Source: Zetaproteobacteria bacterium CG_4_9_14_3_um_filter_54_145 (lineage in GTDB: Bacteria > Pseudomonadota > Zetaproteobacteria > Mariprofundales > Mariprofundaceae). From it: a stretch of 64,000 nt of DNA. The translations under genes and the position numbers were made by a program. The notes under the pieces were generated by a model. It did no database searches, was not told the origin of the DNA, and saw nothing but the letters and a program-made list of their open reading frames with translations. This document shows positions 9,522 to 17,988 of this stretch, one piece after another; position 1 is the first letter of the stretch; each line of letters begins with the position of its first letter. Where the stretch lies: contig PFXI01000014.1 in assembly GCA_002791575.1 (NCBI GenBank), positions 24,975-88,974 of the forward strand. The letters are read 5' to 3'.

Positions 9522-11299
9522 TCACGGAGGAATTGCTTCCCGCTGAGGTCACAGCCAGCGAGGACAGTTATCAGTATGGCGACCTGCTTATTCACTATCT
9601 GGAAAAAGAGGGTGTGAATTATGTATTCGGTATTCCCGGTGGCGCGCTTGAGCCGGTCTACAATGCACTGGCGCGATCAGAAGCCAGGGGTGGTATTCAA
9701 CCGATTCTGACAAAACATGAGCAGGGTGCGGCCTTTATGGCGGATGGTTATGCTCGGGTAAGCGGTCGCCTTGGTGTCTGTTGTGCGACAACAGGGCCGG
9801 GTGCGAGCAACCTGTTTGCCGGCGTTACCACCTCTTATGCCGACTCGATTCCGGTGCTGGCACTGACTGCCCAGATTCCGATCAGAAACTTCGGAAAAAA
9901 TGCATTCCAGGACTCATCGCATGAAGGCGTCGATATGGTCGAGGTGTTCAAGAGGTGTACGCGCTATAGCGCTCTGGTGCTTAATCCCAAGATCGCGAAT
10001 GATATGTTTCGCAAGGCGATTCGGGTGGCTATGTCCGGCAAACGGGGCCCGGTACACCTGAGTCTGCCGTCGGATGTGATGGCTGAAGTTGTCGATAAAC
10101 TGCCGCTGTCGCACTCCATGAGCAGTTGTTACGTGCAGCCGAACTACTTTGATCGCAATGCGGTGAAGGAGGCGGCAAGGCTGATCTCCCGTGCCCGCAA
10201 GCCGGCGATGCTTGTGGGCAGCGGGTCTGTCTGGTCCGGGGCCGCAGAAAAGCTGAAAGAGCTGGCAGAATTACTGACCATTCCTACGGCAACAACCCCC
10301 AAGGCCAAGGGTACGTTTCCGGAGGATCATGAACTGGCTCTGGGCTGCTTCGGTTTTGGCGGCTCACCGTGCGCAGATACCTATCTGCTCGATCCGGACG
10401 TGGATGTGCTGCTGGCAGTCGGTACCAGTTTCAATGAGTGGGCTACCAATGGCTGGAGCGACAGACTGGGGCAGGGGCGTACCATCATCCAGATTGATAT
10501 TGATCCATATCAGTTCGGCCGCCACTACGAATCGGTTGTGGCCCTGACCGGTGATGCCAGTGCTGTGCTTAATGAGATGTTGCATGAGCTGGCTCGCGTC
10601 CACCGGGTGAGCGCAATGGAGCGAGATATGCGCAGTAAGCGCTTTGCCGGTTTCAAGTTGCATACCCCGCTCTCAGTCCCGTTTGATGCAGGCAGCAATC
10701 TTGATGGCCTGATCAAGCCGCAACAGCTGATGCTCGATATTCGCCATGCCGTGCCGGCTGAAAGTATCTTTTTTGTCGATATAGGCAATAACCTGGCCTG
10801 GGCTCTGCACTACTTACCGGCCATCCGTCCCGGTACATTTTTTGCGGCGCTCGGTTTCTCCTGCATGGGTTACGGTGTCGCCGGCGCCATCGGTGGTAAA
10901 TTGGCTGCAAAAGAGAGGCCGGTGATCGCCATTGTTGGCGATGGTGGTTTCCTGATGAATGGCATGGAGGTGGCAACTGCGGTCAATTACAATATCGCTG
11001 TGATATGGATTGTGCTGAATGACAGTGGTCTTGGTATGGTACGTCATGGCCAGCGTATGTCTGAAAATGCGATGGAGACTTCGCATGCATTTATCCAGCT
11101 GAACTTTGCCCAGCTGGCTGAGTCGCTTGGTGCGGTGGGGGTACGTATCGATCAAGCCGGACAACTGAATCAACAGCTGATGCAGGAACTTATCGGCATG
11201 AATAAACCTGTGGTTATTGATGTGTTAATTGATCCGGATGAAGTGCCTCCGATTGGCAGCAGACTGAGTGCGCTTAAAGAGATTTATAGTGAGATATAA
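9518..11299 (+). CDS. thiamine-diphosphate-dependent enzyme, acetolactate synthase family
   Basis: 593 residues with the three-domain plan of acetohydroxyacid synthase and relatives: N-terminal pyrimidine-binding domain with the catalytic Glu in TKHEQGAAFMADGYAR, a central domain (residues about 210-350), and a C-terminal ThDP/Mg domain with GDGGFLMNGMEVATAVNYN. Family members decarboxylate a 2-oxo acid and either condense it with a second carbonyl or release the aldehyde. No regulatory subunit (ilvN) or other ilv gene is nearby, so a dedicated biosynthetic role fits better than valine synthesis. It starts inside the stop of the second citrate-synthase-like gene. Confidence 0.82.
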   Translation: MITEELLPAEVTASEDSYQYGDLLIHYLEKEGVNYVFGIPGGALEPVYNALARSEARGGIQPILTKHEQGAAFMADGYARVSGRLGVCCATTGPGASNLFAGVTTSYADSIPVLALTAQIPIRNFGKNAFQDSSHEGVDMVEVFKRCTRYSALVLNPKIANDMFRKAIRVAMSGKRGPVHLSLPSDVMAEVVDKLPLSHSMSSCYVQPNYFDRNAVKEAARLISRARKPAMLVGSGSVWSGAAEKLKELAELLTIPTATTPKAKGTFPEDHELALGCFGFGGSPCADTYLLDPDVDVLLAVGTSFNEWATNGWSDRLGQGRTIIQIDIDPYQFGRHYESVVALTGDASAVLNEMLHELARVHRVSAMERDMRSKRFAGFKLHTPLSVPFDAGSNLDGLIKPQQLMLDIRHAVPAESIFFVDIGNNLAWALHYLPAIRPGTFFAALGFSCMGYGVAGAIGGKLAAKERPVIAIVGDGGFLMNGMEVATAVNYNIAVIWIVLNDSGLGMVRHGQRMSENAMETSHAFIQLNFAQLAESLGAVGVRIDQAGQLNQQLMQELIGMNKPVVIDVLIDPDEVPPIGSRLSALKEIYSEI

Positions 11300-12203
11300 G
11301 CAGTTAGCCGCCGCACTGCTTGTTGTCTGCTCAATAGTTGCAAGTGCAGTTGCGAAGGAGGTCGTGGTCGTACTCGATCCCAATGTACGCCCCTATGTCG
11401 AGGCCGTGGCCGGATTCAAGCAGGTCTCCAATATGACCATCAAGGTGTTCAATCGCCGGGATGACGGGGATTTGAGTGATGAACGGGCCCTGATTGCTGC
11501 CATTCGCGCCCGCAAACCCGATCAGATTCTGGTGCTGGGCTCTGAAGCAATGACAGCACTGGCCGGAGAGATCACTGATATACCGATATTGTTCAGCATG
11601 GTATTGAGCCCTCAGGACACATGGAAAAATAAACCGAAGAACCTGACCGGTGTCACTATGAGTGTGCCGCCACAGAGACAGATGCAAGTGCTTGCAACCC
11701 TGTTTCCTGATCTGAAGTTTGTGACCTCTGTCTACAGCCCTGACCAGAACACCCTGCTGCTGCGTCAGGGAGAGGAAGCTTGCAGTGCGTTGCATATGAA
11801 GCTGATCACCGCGCAGGCAGGTTCCACCACCGAGGCGATCGTGCAGGTTGAGAAGCTGCTCGCCAGCCATGAAGTGTACTGGATGTTGCCGGATCAATTG
11901 ATGCGCTCCAGGGATGTGATTCGTTATCTGTTTTTTACCGCCCGAGAGAAACAAAAGGTATTGATCGGACTTTCCGATAAATATGTGCGTGCAGGAGCGC
12001 TGTTTGCATTCACCGTACAGAATGAGGCACTTGGACGTCAGGTGGCAGCGTTGTCAAACCGCATGTTGGCAGAGGGGAGCAGGGGAAACTATCCTGTCGA
12101 GATGGCGCATGAAGCCGACCTGTCAATCAATATGAAGGTGGCGAAGAACCTAGGCATTAGCGTGCCTGATGCGCTGCTTGCGCAGGCCAGGGTACTCTAT
12201 TGA
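11289..12203 (+). CDS. periplasmic substrate-binding protein (ABC_sub_bind type)
   Basis: 304 residues. A signal peptide (RYKQLAAALLVVCSIVASAVA) precedes a two-lobe periplasmic binding fold: VVVVLDPNVRPYVEAVAGF, PDQILVLGSEAMTAL, TGVTMSVPPQRQMQVL and a C-terminal [10 protein letters not shown]. The family often has no cognate permease next door, and none is here; instead it lies directly before a histidine kinase, so it may deliver a ligand signal to the kinase or work with the TonB receptor. I prefer the GTG at 11289 (AAAGAGA seven bases upstream) over the GTG at 11268; either overlaps the end of the ThDP enzyme gene. Confidence 0.75.
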   Translation: MRYKQLAAALLVVCSIVASAVAKEVVVVLDPNVRPYVEAVAGFKQVSNMTIKVFNRRDDGDLSDERALIAAIRARKPDQILVLGSEAMTALAGEITDIPILFSMVLSPQDTWKNKPKNLTGVTMSVPPQRQMQVLATLFPDLKFVTSVYSPDQNTLLLRQGEEACSALHMKLITAQAGSTTEAIVQVEKLLASHEVYWMLPDQLMRSRDVIRYLFFTAREKQKVLIGLSDKYVRAGALFAFTVQNEALGRQVAALSNRMLAEGSRGNYPVEMAHEADLSINMKVAKNLGISVPDALLAQARVLY

Positions 12204-14518
12204 GAACCGCGCTGTTGGGCTTCGGCGCCAGAATTTACCTGCTGGTCGCTATCCTGATCATCGGGATTATGGCCGCGGCGGCCAGCTATTTTCTTGTCAC
12301 ACAGAACCGGGCACTGAAGGAAGCGCTGACCGAACAGGCCAGATCACTCTCTGAAAGCCTTGCTGAAGGTATGCGTCTGGGTGTGCTGCTTGAAGATAGG
12401 GAGTATGTGCGGCAGGTAGCCTCCGGCATTCTGGGGCTGCCCAACATCCTCTATATCGATGTTTATCTCGGCAGTGGTGATCTGCTGCAACAACTGGGTG
12501 AAATGAAACATCAATTGCTTGTGCCGGATGCCGCATTCAGGGAAGCATCGCTGTCGGGCTTTAATATAGGCGACGAGGTTGATGGAGGAAAAGAGAAGGG
12601 GTACAGGGACTTCATGGTGCCGGTGCGCTTTGATGAGGGCAGTAGAGAAGTGGCCGGTTTTGTGCGCATTGGCCTCTCTACGGCCTCAATCAGCAGAAAG
12701 TGGCAGGAGACACTGGTAACAACGGCCTGGGCAACACTGGCGCTGGTGCTGCTGGCCTGCTTGCTGATATACCCGCCGATGCGGCGCATGATCAGGCCGA
12801 TAGAGGCACTATCGCTGGGGGCGCTGAGGATTGGCCAGGGTGACCTGGATTTTAAACTTGCTGTTCAGCGCGATGATGAAATCGGGCAGCTGGCGGTTAA
12901 TTTCAATGAGATGGCCATGTCGCTGCGCAAGCAAAACGCAGAGATTCAGGATAAAACAGTCAAACTGGAGGCGTCGGAAGGCAAGTTCAGGCAGTTATTT
13001 GAGAATATCGGGCAGCCGCTCTATATCAATACGCTGGACGGGCGTTTGCTTGACTGCAACCAGGCCATGGTCGATCTGTTTGGCTATGCCAGTCGGGATG
13101 AGATGATTGAGACAGTACAGGATGGTAGGCAGCTTTTTGCCGACGCCAGCAAGCGTAGTGAAGTGTTGGCAGAGCTGCTGGCTAACGGCGAGATCAAGGA
13201 GAAAGCTGTTGAATTCAAACGCCGGGACGGAACGATTCTGAAGACCCTGGTGACCTCGAGAGTCCGTACCGATGATACGGGGGAAATCATTGGCTCTGAA
13301 GGACTGATCCAGGACGTGACGCAGATGCGCAGCCTGGAAGAGCAACTGTTTCATGCCCAGAAAATGGAGTCGATCGGCACACTGGCAGGTGGCATCGCCC
13401 ACGATTTTAATAACCTGCTGGCTGCAATTCTGTCATCGGCAGAGATGGCCAGGATGAAAATTGACGACAGGCCCAGTGTTGAGCGCTATATCAATACGAT
13501 TACGAAGGCATCCAATCGTGCGGCCGAGCTCACGAAAGGTCTGCTCGGTTTTGCCAGAAAAGGTAAAACAAGGGTTGAAGAGGTCAATGTCGGCGTGCTA
13601 GTCAGCGAGCTTGAATCTCTGCTTCGCGAGACAATAGATCGAAGTGTCGGTATATATACAGATATTCCTGCCTCACTGTGGCCTGTCAGAGGTAACCCTT
13701 CCCAGATTCATCAGGTGTTGCTTAATCTGTGCGTGAACGCCAGAGATGCGATTCTCGAAGCAGGTGGGCGTGAATTGAGTATTTCACTGCGTAATACAGT
13801 GATTGATCAGGATTTCGTCGATGCCCATGCCACCGCAATTTGCGGCGCATATGTGCAGATAGACGTGCATGATGATGGCTGTGGTATCCCGGAGCATATC
13901 CGGGAGCAGATTTTCGAACCGTTTTTTACCACCAAGGAGGTTGGTAAGGGTACCGGTCTGGGGTTGGCTACAGTGTATGGTATCATCAAAAGTCACAATG
14001 GGTTTCTCTGTCTGAATAGCAAAGAGGGGAAAGGCACGACGTTTCATATCTATCTGCCTGCTGCCATCGATGACGGGGTGATTCTACCTGAGGCAGCAAC
14101 GCTCCGGCATATGCCAAATGTAGCGCCTGTCGGTTCAGGACAGGAAGGCGCTGTTACCATTCTCTTTGTTGATGATGAGGAGATTCTGCGTCTTGTCGCT
14201 TTCGAGTTTTTGCAAGAGATGGGTTACCATGTGTTGATTGCCGAGAATGGTAAGCAGGCGCTGGAGTTGATTGCCGGCCAGATCGGTATGATTGACCTGG
14301 TGGTGGTGGATCTGATGATGCCGGTGATGGGTGGTGAAGAGGTGCTGAAGGTGGTCAAGCGTGATCATCCCGGGATTCCGGTCATTATTGCATCAGGATA
14401 TTCTGCCAACAGCCTGCAAAAGAACCTGGCCACTCAGAATTATGATGGGTTCCTGGAAAAGCCTTATGACCTGAGCCATTTTGGCAGGGTGATTGAAGGC
14501 TTGCTGAGTAGTCGTTGA
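12200..14518 (+). CDS. hybrid sensor histidine kinase (HAMP-PAS-HisKA-HATPase-REC)
   Basis: 772 residues. Transmembrane segments at about 10-32 and 172-194 flank a periplasmic sensor domain, followed by HAMP, PAS (about 265-380), HisKA with His401 ([17 protein letters not shown]), an HATPase domain with DDGCGIPE and [16 protein letters not shown], and a C-terminal receiver with Asp704 ([13 protein letters not shown]). It starts with TTG at 12200 overlapping the binding-protein stop. No separate DNA-binding regulator follows, so output may go to a remote regulator. Last gene of the receptor operon; it is probably the sensor for the ligand handled by that operon (inference). Confidence 0.88.
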   Translation: MRTALLGFGARIYLLVAILIIGIMAAAASYFLVTQNRALKEALTEQARSLSESLAEGMRLGVLLEDREYVRQVASGILGLPNILYIDVYLGSGDLLQQLGEMKHQLLVPDAAFREASLSGFNIGDEVDGGKEKGYRDFMVPVRFDEGSREVAGFVRIGLSTASISRKWQETLVTTAWATLALVLLACLLIYPPMRRMIRPIEALSLGALRIGQGDLDFKLAVQRDDEIGQLAVNFNEMAMSLRKQNAEIQDKTVKLEASEGKFRQLFENIGQPLYINTLDGRLLDCNQAMVDLFGYASRDEMIETVQDGRQLFADASKRSEVLAELLANGEIKEKAVEFKRRDGTILKTLVTSRVRTDDTGEIIGSEGLIQDVTQMRSLEEQLFHAQKMESIGTLAGGIAHDFNNLLAAILSSAEMARMKIDDRPSVERYINTITKASNRAAELTKGLLGFARKGKTRVEEVNVGVLVSELESLLRETIDRSVGIYTDIPASLWPVRGNPSQIHQVLLNLCVNARDAILEAGGRELSISLRNTVIDQDFVDAHATAICGAYVQIDVHDDGCGIPEHIREQIFEPFFTTKEVGKGTGLGLATVYGIIKSHNGFLCLNSKEGKGTTFHIYLPAAIDDGVILPEAATLRHMPNVAPVGSGQEGAVTILFVDDEEILRLVAFEFLQEMGYHVLIAENGKQALELIAGQIGMIDLVVVDLMMPVMGGEEVLKVVKRDHPGIPVIIASGYSANSLQKNLATQNYDGFLEKPYDLSHFGRVIEGLLSSR

Positions 14519-14680
14519 ACAGGCGTTGGCATGCATGCTGCGCCTGTTTTGTTATTGTATTCGAGTTTTTCGCGCCACCTGTTGCAGGAATACCCTGTGA
14601 TGGACGGCTCTCCAGCACTGTATGGCCGCTTGCAGAAGCCTGTGCTTGGGTATCGAGGGGTCTGGCTGTAGCATTCGCGC

Positions 14681-15370
14681 ATGTCGAAGAGATTACCTAT
14701 TCTCGGTCGCCCGAGAGGTTCCCTGCCATTTGCTCCTGAGGGGTGGCCATTTATTATGCCAACCGCGATTGCGATGGTTGCAACCTGGTTGTTATGCTGG
14801 TCTGCTACAGCGACCATACTGCTGCTGTTGCTGGCCTTTATGGTCAACTTCTTTCGCGATCCTGAGCGCGACACGCCAAAGGGTGAGGGGCTTTTCGTCT
14901 CTCCTGCTGATGGCAAGGTGATACGCGCGGAGTTGACCGATGATGGTCACTACCGGGTTGATATCTTCATGAACGTATTTAATGTGCATGTGAACCGTGC
15001 CCCGATGGCTGGGCGCATCACACATATGCAGTACTTCCCGGGCAAGTTCGTCAATGCTAGTTTTGATACAGCCAGTGAAGAGAATGAGCGCAACCGCTTT
15101 GAGATGGAGTGCGAAGATGGCACGCGTATTGCCTTTACCCAGATATCCGGGCTGATCGCCCGTCGTATTGTTTCCTATGTGGAAGTGGGTGATAAAGTGG
15201 GTGCGGGCGAGCGTATCGGCATGATCCGCTTTGGCTCACGGGTGAATTGTGAAATTCCTGCAGACTATGCACTGCAGGTAAAAAAGGGCGAGATGGTAAC
15301 GGCCGGTCTTACCGTGCTAGCCAGCCGCACGGAGCATGGTGTGAATACGGGTGAATCATCAGATGACTAA
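14681..15370 (+). CDS. psd: phosphatidylserine decarboxylase proenzyme
   Basis: Converts phosphatidylserine to phosphatidylethanolamine at the inner membrane. 229 residues, the short (archaeal/alpha-type) form. PEGWPFI and a hydrophobic anchor (about 27-57) lead into FFRDPER. Self-cleavage to give the pyruvoyl group is expected between Gly185 and Ser186 in RFGSR, the counterpart of LGST. The start ATG at 14681 has only a weak ribosome site, with GAGGGG about 20 bases upstream. It overlaps pssA, the preceding enzyme of the pathway, so the two form a phosphatidylethanolamine operon. Confidence 0.95.
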   Translation: MSKRLPILGRPRGSLPFAPEGWPFIMPTAIAMVATWLLCWSATATILLLLLAFMVNFFRDPERDTPKGEGLFVSPADGKVIRAELTDDGHYRVDIFMNVFNVHVNRAPMAGRITHMQYFPGKFVNASFDTASEENERNRFEMECEDGTRIAFTQISGLIARRIVSYVEVGDKVGAGERIGMIRFGSRVNCEIPADYALQVKKGEMVTAGLTVLASRTEHGVNTGESSDD

Positions 15371-16184
15371 ATTGAAAGAACGTATGGGACGTCGCGGTGT
15401 ATATGTGCTGCCCAGCCTGTTTACTACGATGGGCCTGTTTTCCGGTTTTTATGCCCTGATTGCAGCGGTGCAGGGGCGCTATGAACTTGCCGCCTGGGCC
15501 ATTTTGGCGGCGGCAGTATTCGATATGCTTGATGGTCGTGTCGCGCGCTTATTGCATGCCGAAACGGCATTTGGCGCTGAATATGATTCGCTTTGCGATA
15601 TGGTCTCTTTTGGTATTGCCCCGGCGGTACTGATCTATCTGTGGGCTCTGATTCACCTGCCGGCAGACCTGCACAAGCTGGCCTGGCTGGGAGCCTTCTT
15701 TCTGGTGGCGGGTGCAGCAATCAGACTGGCTCGATTCAACGTGCAGCTGGAGTGTCAGGACAAGCGCTATTTCCAGGGCCTGCCTACACCGGGTGCAGCG
15801 CTGTTGATTGCGACTGCCGTACTCTACCATGAAAACGGCGGTTTTGAGCCGTATCCCTGGTTATGGCTGGCGATTTCAATGTTTTTGGCATGGTTGATGG
15901 TCAGCGATGTGCGTTTTATGTCCGGCAAGGATATCGATCTGAAAAAACGCCGTTCAACCGGCGTACTGGTGCTGATGGTCCTGATCGTTGGTCTGGTCAT
16001 GATCGATCCGTATCGCGTGCCGTTCACGGTACTGCTGGCTTACAGTCTGCATGGGCCGATGCTCAGTCTGTGGCAGAACTGGCGCCTGGGACGTTATCGC
16101 CGCCTGCGTAAAATCAAGAAAGCGGAACGGGCAGCGCGGCAAACCGAGACGCCGAACAGTGACGATCAAAACGGCCCTGTTTGA
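15363..16184 (+). CDS. pssA: CDP-diacylglycerol-serine O-phosphatidyltransferase
   Basis: Integral-membrane enzyme making phosphatidylserine from CDP-diacylglycerol and serine, the substrate of Psd. 273 residues, with about eight hydrophobic segments. The CDP-alcohol phosphotransferase motif D-G-x2-A-R-x8-G-x3-D-x3-D is complete (DGRVARLLHAETAFGAEYDSLCD). The ATG at 15363 is chosen, with GGGTGA upstream; a GTG at 15351 would lengthen the overlap with psd. The C-terminus is a basic then polar tail (about residues 235-273). Confidence 0.95.
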   Translation: MTKLKERMGRRGVYVLPSLFTTMGLFSGFYALIAAVQGRYELAAWAILAAAVFDMLDGRVARLLHAETAFGAEYDSLCDMVSFGIAPAVLIYLWALIHLPADLHKLAWLGAFFLVAGAAIRLARFNVQLECQDKRYFQGLPTPGAALLIATAVLYHENGGFEPYPWLWLAISMFLAWLMVSDVRFMSGKDIDLKKRRSTGVLVLMVLIVGLVMIDPYRVPFTVLLAYSLHGPMLSLWQNWRLGRYRRLRKIKKAERAARQTETPNSDDQNGPV

Positions 16185-16216
16185 CCACGCCGATATAAAC
16201 TGCTTGAATACCGCGC

Positions 16217-16291
16217 ATGAATCACTACACGCATACATCTGTTTTCGCACGTCAGTACCTGCTACTGCGACTATGTCTGTGTGTCTGCTGA
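16217..16291 (+). CDS. leuL: leu operon leader peptide (attenuator peptide)
   Basis: A 24-codon open frame from ATG 16217 to TGA 16291 whose second half reads YLLLRLCLCVC: five leucine codons (CTG CTA CTG, CTA, CTG) within seven codons. It lies between pssA and leuA and is followed after 24 bases by an intrinsic terminator, the classic layout of leucine attenuation. When charged tRNA-Leu is scarce, ribosome stalling on these codons would let polymerase read through into leuA. Known from enterobacterial leuABCD; here inferred from layout alone. There is only a weak ribosome site. Confidence 0.8.
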   Translation: MNHYTHTSVFARQYLLLRLCLCVC

Positions 16292-16343
16292 ACGCGTTTC
16301 AGTAACAGATATACAGGCCGCGCTTACCCCGCGGCCTTTTTTT
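16288..16343 (+). terminator. leuA attenuator: small hairpin and rho-independent terminator
   Basis: A short hairpin CTGAA/TTCAG (16288-16302) overlaps the leader stop codon. The terminator follows: GGCCGCG (16316-16322), loop CTTACCC, CGCGGCC (16330-16336), then seven T (16337-16343). It stands upstream of leuA and after the leucine-rich leader, so it is read as an attenuator as well as a possible end of psd-pssA transcripts. I did not trace a complete antiterminator pairing. Confidence 0.82.
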
Positions 16344-16380
16344 GTGCCTTGTTGTAGTTGCCAACCCAGAGGAGAAGGAA

Positions 16381-17925
16381 ATGAGCGACCGTATTTATAT
16401 TTTTGATACCACCTTGCGCGATGGCGAACAGTCGCCGGGCTGTTCAATGAATATTGACGAAAAAATACGTGTGGCGCATGCGCTGGCCACGCTCGGTGTC
16501 GATATCATCGAGGCGGGCTTTCCGATTGCCTCTCCGGGTGATTTTGAAGCAGTACATCGCATAGCCACAGAAGTGCATGGGCCCACGATTGCCGGCCTGG
16601 CGCGGGCGGCCGAGGGCGATATCCGGCGCGCCGCAGAGGCAATCAAACCTGCCGGTGATCGCGGGCGTATACATACCTTTATTGCCACCAGTCCCATCCA
16701 TATGGAAGCAAAATTACGCATGACACCGGAGCAGGTGGTTGAACGCGCTGTGCATGCGGTGAAGCTGGCCCGTTCGCTGGCGCCGGAAGTGGAGTTCTCG
16801 GCTGAGGATGCCGGACGCTCCGACATCGACTTTCTCTGCCATATTGTCGAATCGGTGATTGCCGCCGGCGCGCGCGTGATCAATATTCCCGACACCGTGG
16901 GTTATATGACACCGGATGAGTTTGGCTACCGTATACGTACATTGATCGAGCGTGTGCCGAACTCCGATCAGGCGATCTTCTCGGTGCATTGCCATAATGA
17001 TCTGGGTCTGGCTGTGGCCAACTCACTGGCAGCTGTCGAAAATGGTGCGCGTCAGGTGGAGTGCACGATGAACGGACTCGGTGAGCGTGCTGGTAATGCA
17101 GCGCTCGAAGAGATTGTTATGATCATGAAGACCCGTTCGGATCGTTACGATGTCGAGATGGGTATTGATACCACCAAGATTGTACCAACCTCGAAGCTTG
17201 TCTCGCAGATTACAGGTATGCCGATTCAGGCCAATAAGGCAATTGTCGGTGCCAATGCGTTTGCACATGAGTCCGGTATTCATCAGGACGGAATGCTCAA
17301 GCACAAGAAGACCTACGAGATCATGACACCGGAATCGGTAGGCTGGCGCACCAACCGTATGGTACTCGGCAAGCACTCCGGGCGCGCAGCCCTGAAGGCG
17401 CGCTATGTCGAGTTGGGTATCGAAATGGATGATGAACGTCTGGTTGCCATATTCGACCGGTTCAAGGTTCTGGCAGACAAAAAGAAAGATATCTTTGATG
17501 AAGATCTGATGTCGATCCTCTCTGATGATGCCAGCGATCAGCCTGAGCGTATCAAGCTGATCAGTCTGCATGCGGCATCCGGCACCAATGATGCGCCGGT
17601 TGCGGCCGTTGAGCTGGAGATCGAGGGTGTGCGTCACAAGGCGACAGCTGAAGGTGATGGCCCGGTGGACTCGGCATTCAAGGCGATCCAGTCGCTGGTT
17701 GAGCCCAATGGCACGCTGCTGCTCTATGCGGTGAATGCGATTACTGCCGGCACTGATGCACAGGGTGAAGTAACCGTGCGCTTGCAGGATGGCGAGAGGA
17801 TCATTAACGGGCAGGGGGCGGACACCGATATTATCGTTGCTTCGGCCAAGGCGCTGATTGCAGCGCTGAACAAAATGCCTGATATGCATGCCAGAGCCGT
17901 GCACGCGCAGTACTCGGGCGTTTAA
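16381..17925 (+). CDS. leuA: 2-isopropylmalate synthase
   Basis: First committed step of leucine synthesis: condenses acetyl-CoA with 2-ketoisovalerate. 514 residues. The [12 protein letters not shown] motif at the N-terminus and the metal-binding HCHND ([15 protein letters not shown]) are intact, and the C-terminal LeuA dimer domain (about 395-514), which binds leucine for feedback inhibition, is present. Start is ATG 16381 after GGAGAAGGA; an upstream extension to 16342 runs into the attenuator and is rejected. No leuBCD follow, so this is a solo leuA under its own attenuator. Confidence 0.97.
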   Translation: MSDRIYIFDTTLRDGEQSPGCSMNIDEKIRVAHALATLGVDIIEAGFPIASPGDFEAVHRIATEVHGPTIAGLARAAEGDIRRAAEAIKPAGDRGRIHTFIATSPIHMEAKLRMTPEQVVERAVHAVKLARSLAPEVEFSAEDAGRSDIDFLCHIVESVIAAGARVINIPDTVGYMTPDEFGYRIRTLIERVPNSDQAIFSVHCHNDLGLAVANSLAAVENGARQVECTMNGLGERAGNAALEEIVMIMKTRSDRYDVEMGIDTTKIVPTSKLVSQITGMPIQANKAIVGANAFAHESGIHQDGMLKHKKTYEIMTPESVGWRTNRMVLGKHSGRAALKARYVELGIEMDDERLVAIFDRFKVLADKKKDIFDEDLMSILSDDASDQPERIKLISLHAASGTNDAPVAAVELEIEGVRHKATAEGDGPVDSAFKAIQSLVEPNGTLLLYAVNAITAGTDAQGEVTVRLQDGERIINGQGADTDIIVASAKALIAALNKMPDMHARAVHAQYSGV

Positions 17926-17941
17926 AGTCAATTGAACGGAT

Positions 17942-17970
17942 AAAAAAGGCGGGCATATGCCCGCCTTTTT
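17942..17970. terminator. bidirectional terminator between leuA and ppdK
   Basis: A perfect 18-base palindrome GGCGGGCAT/ATGCCCGCC (17948-17965) flanked by six A and five T, so it can end transcription from both convergent genes. Confidence 0.92.
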
Positions 17971-17988
17971 CATGGCTAGATGGCACCC

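Noticed and set aside
9518-11299. ilvB/ilvI of valine-isoleucine synthesis
   Set aside because: The fold fits, but no small subunit or other ilv gene is near and the operon context differs, so no ilv symbol is given.
17023-17973. 316-codon minus-strand frame across leuA
   Set aside because: Overlaps the intact leuA gene and the leuA/ppdK terminator.
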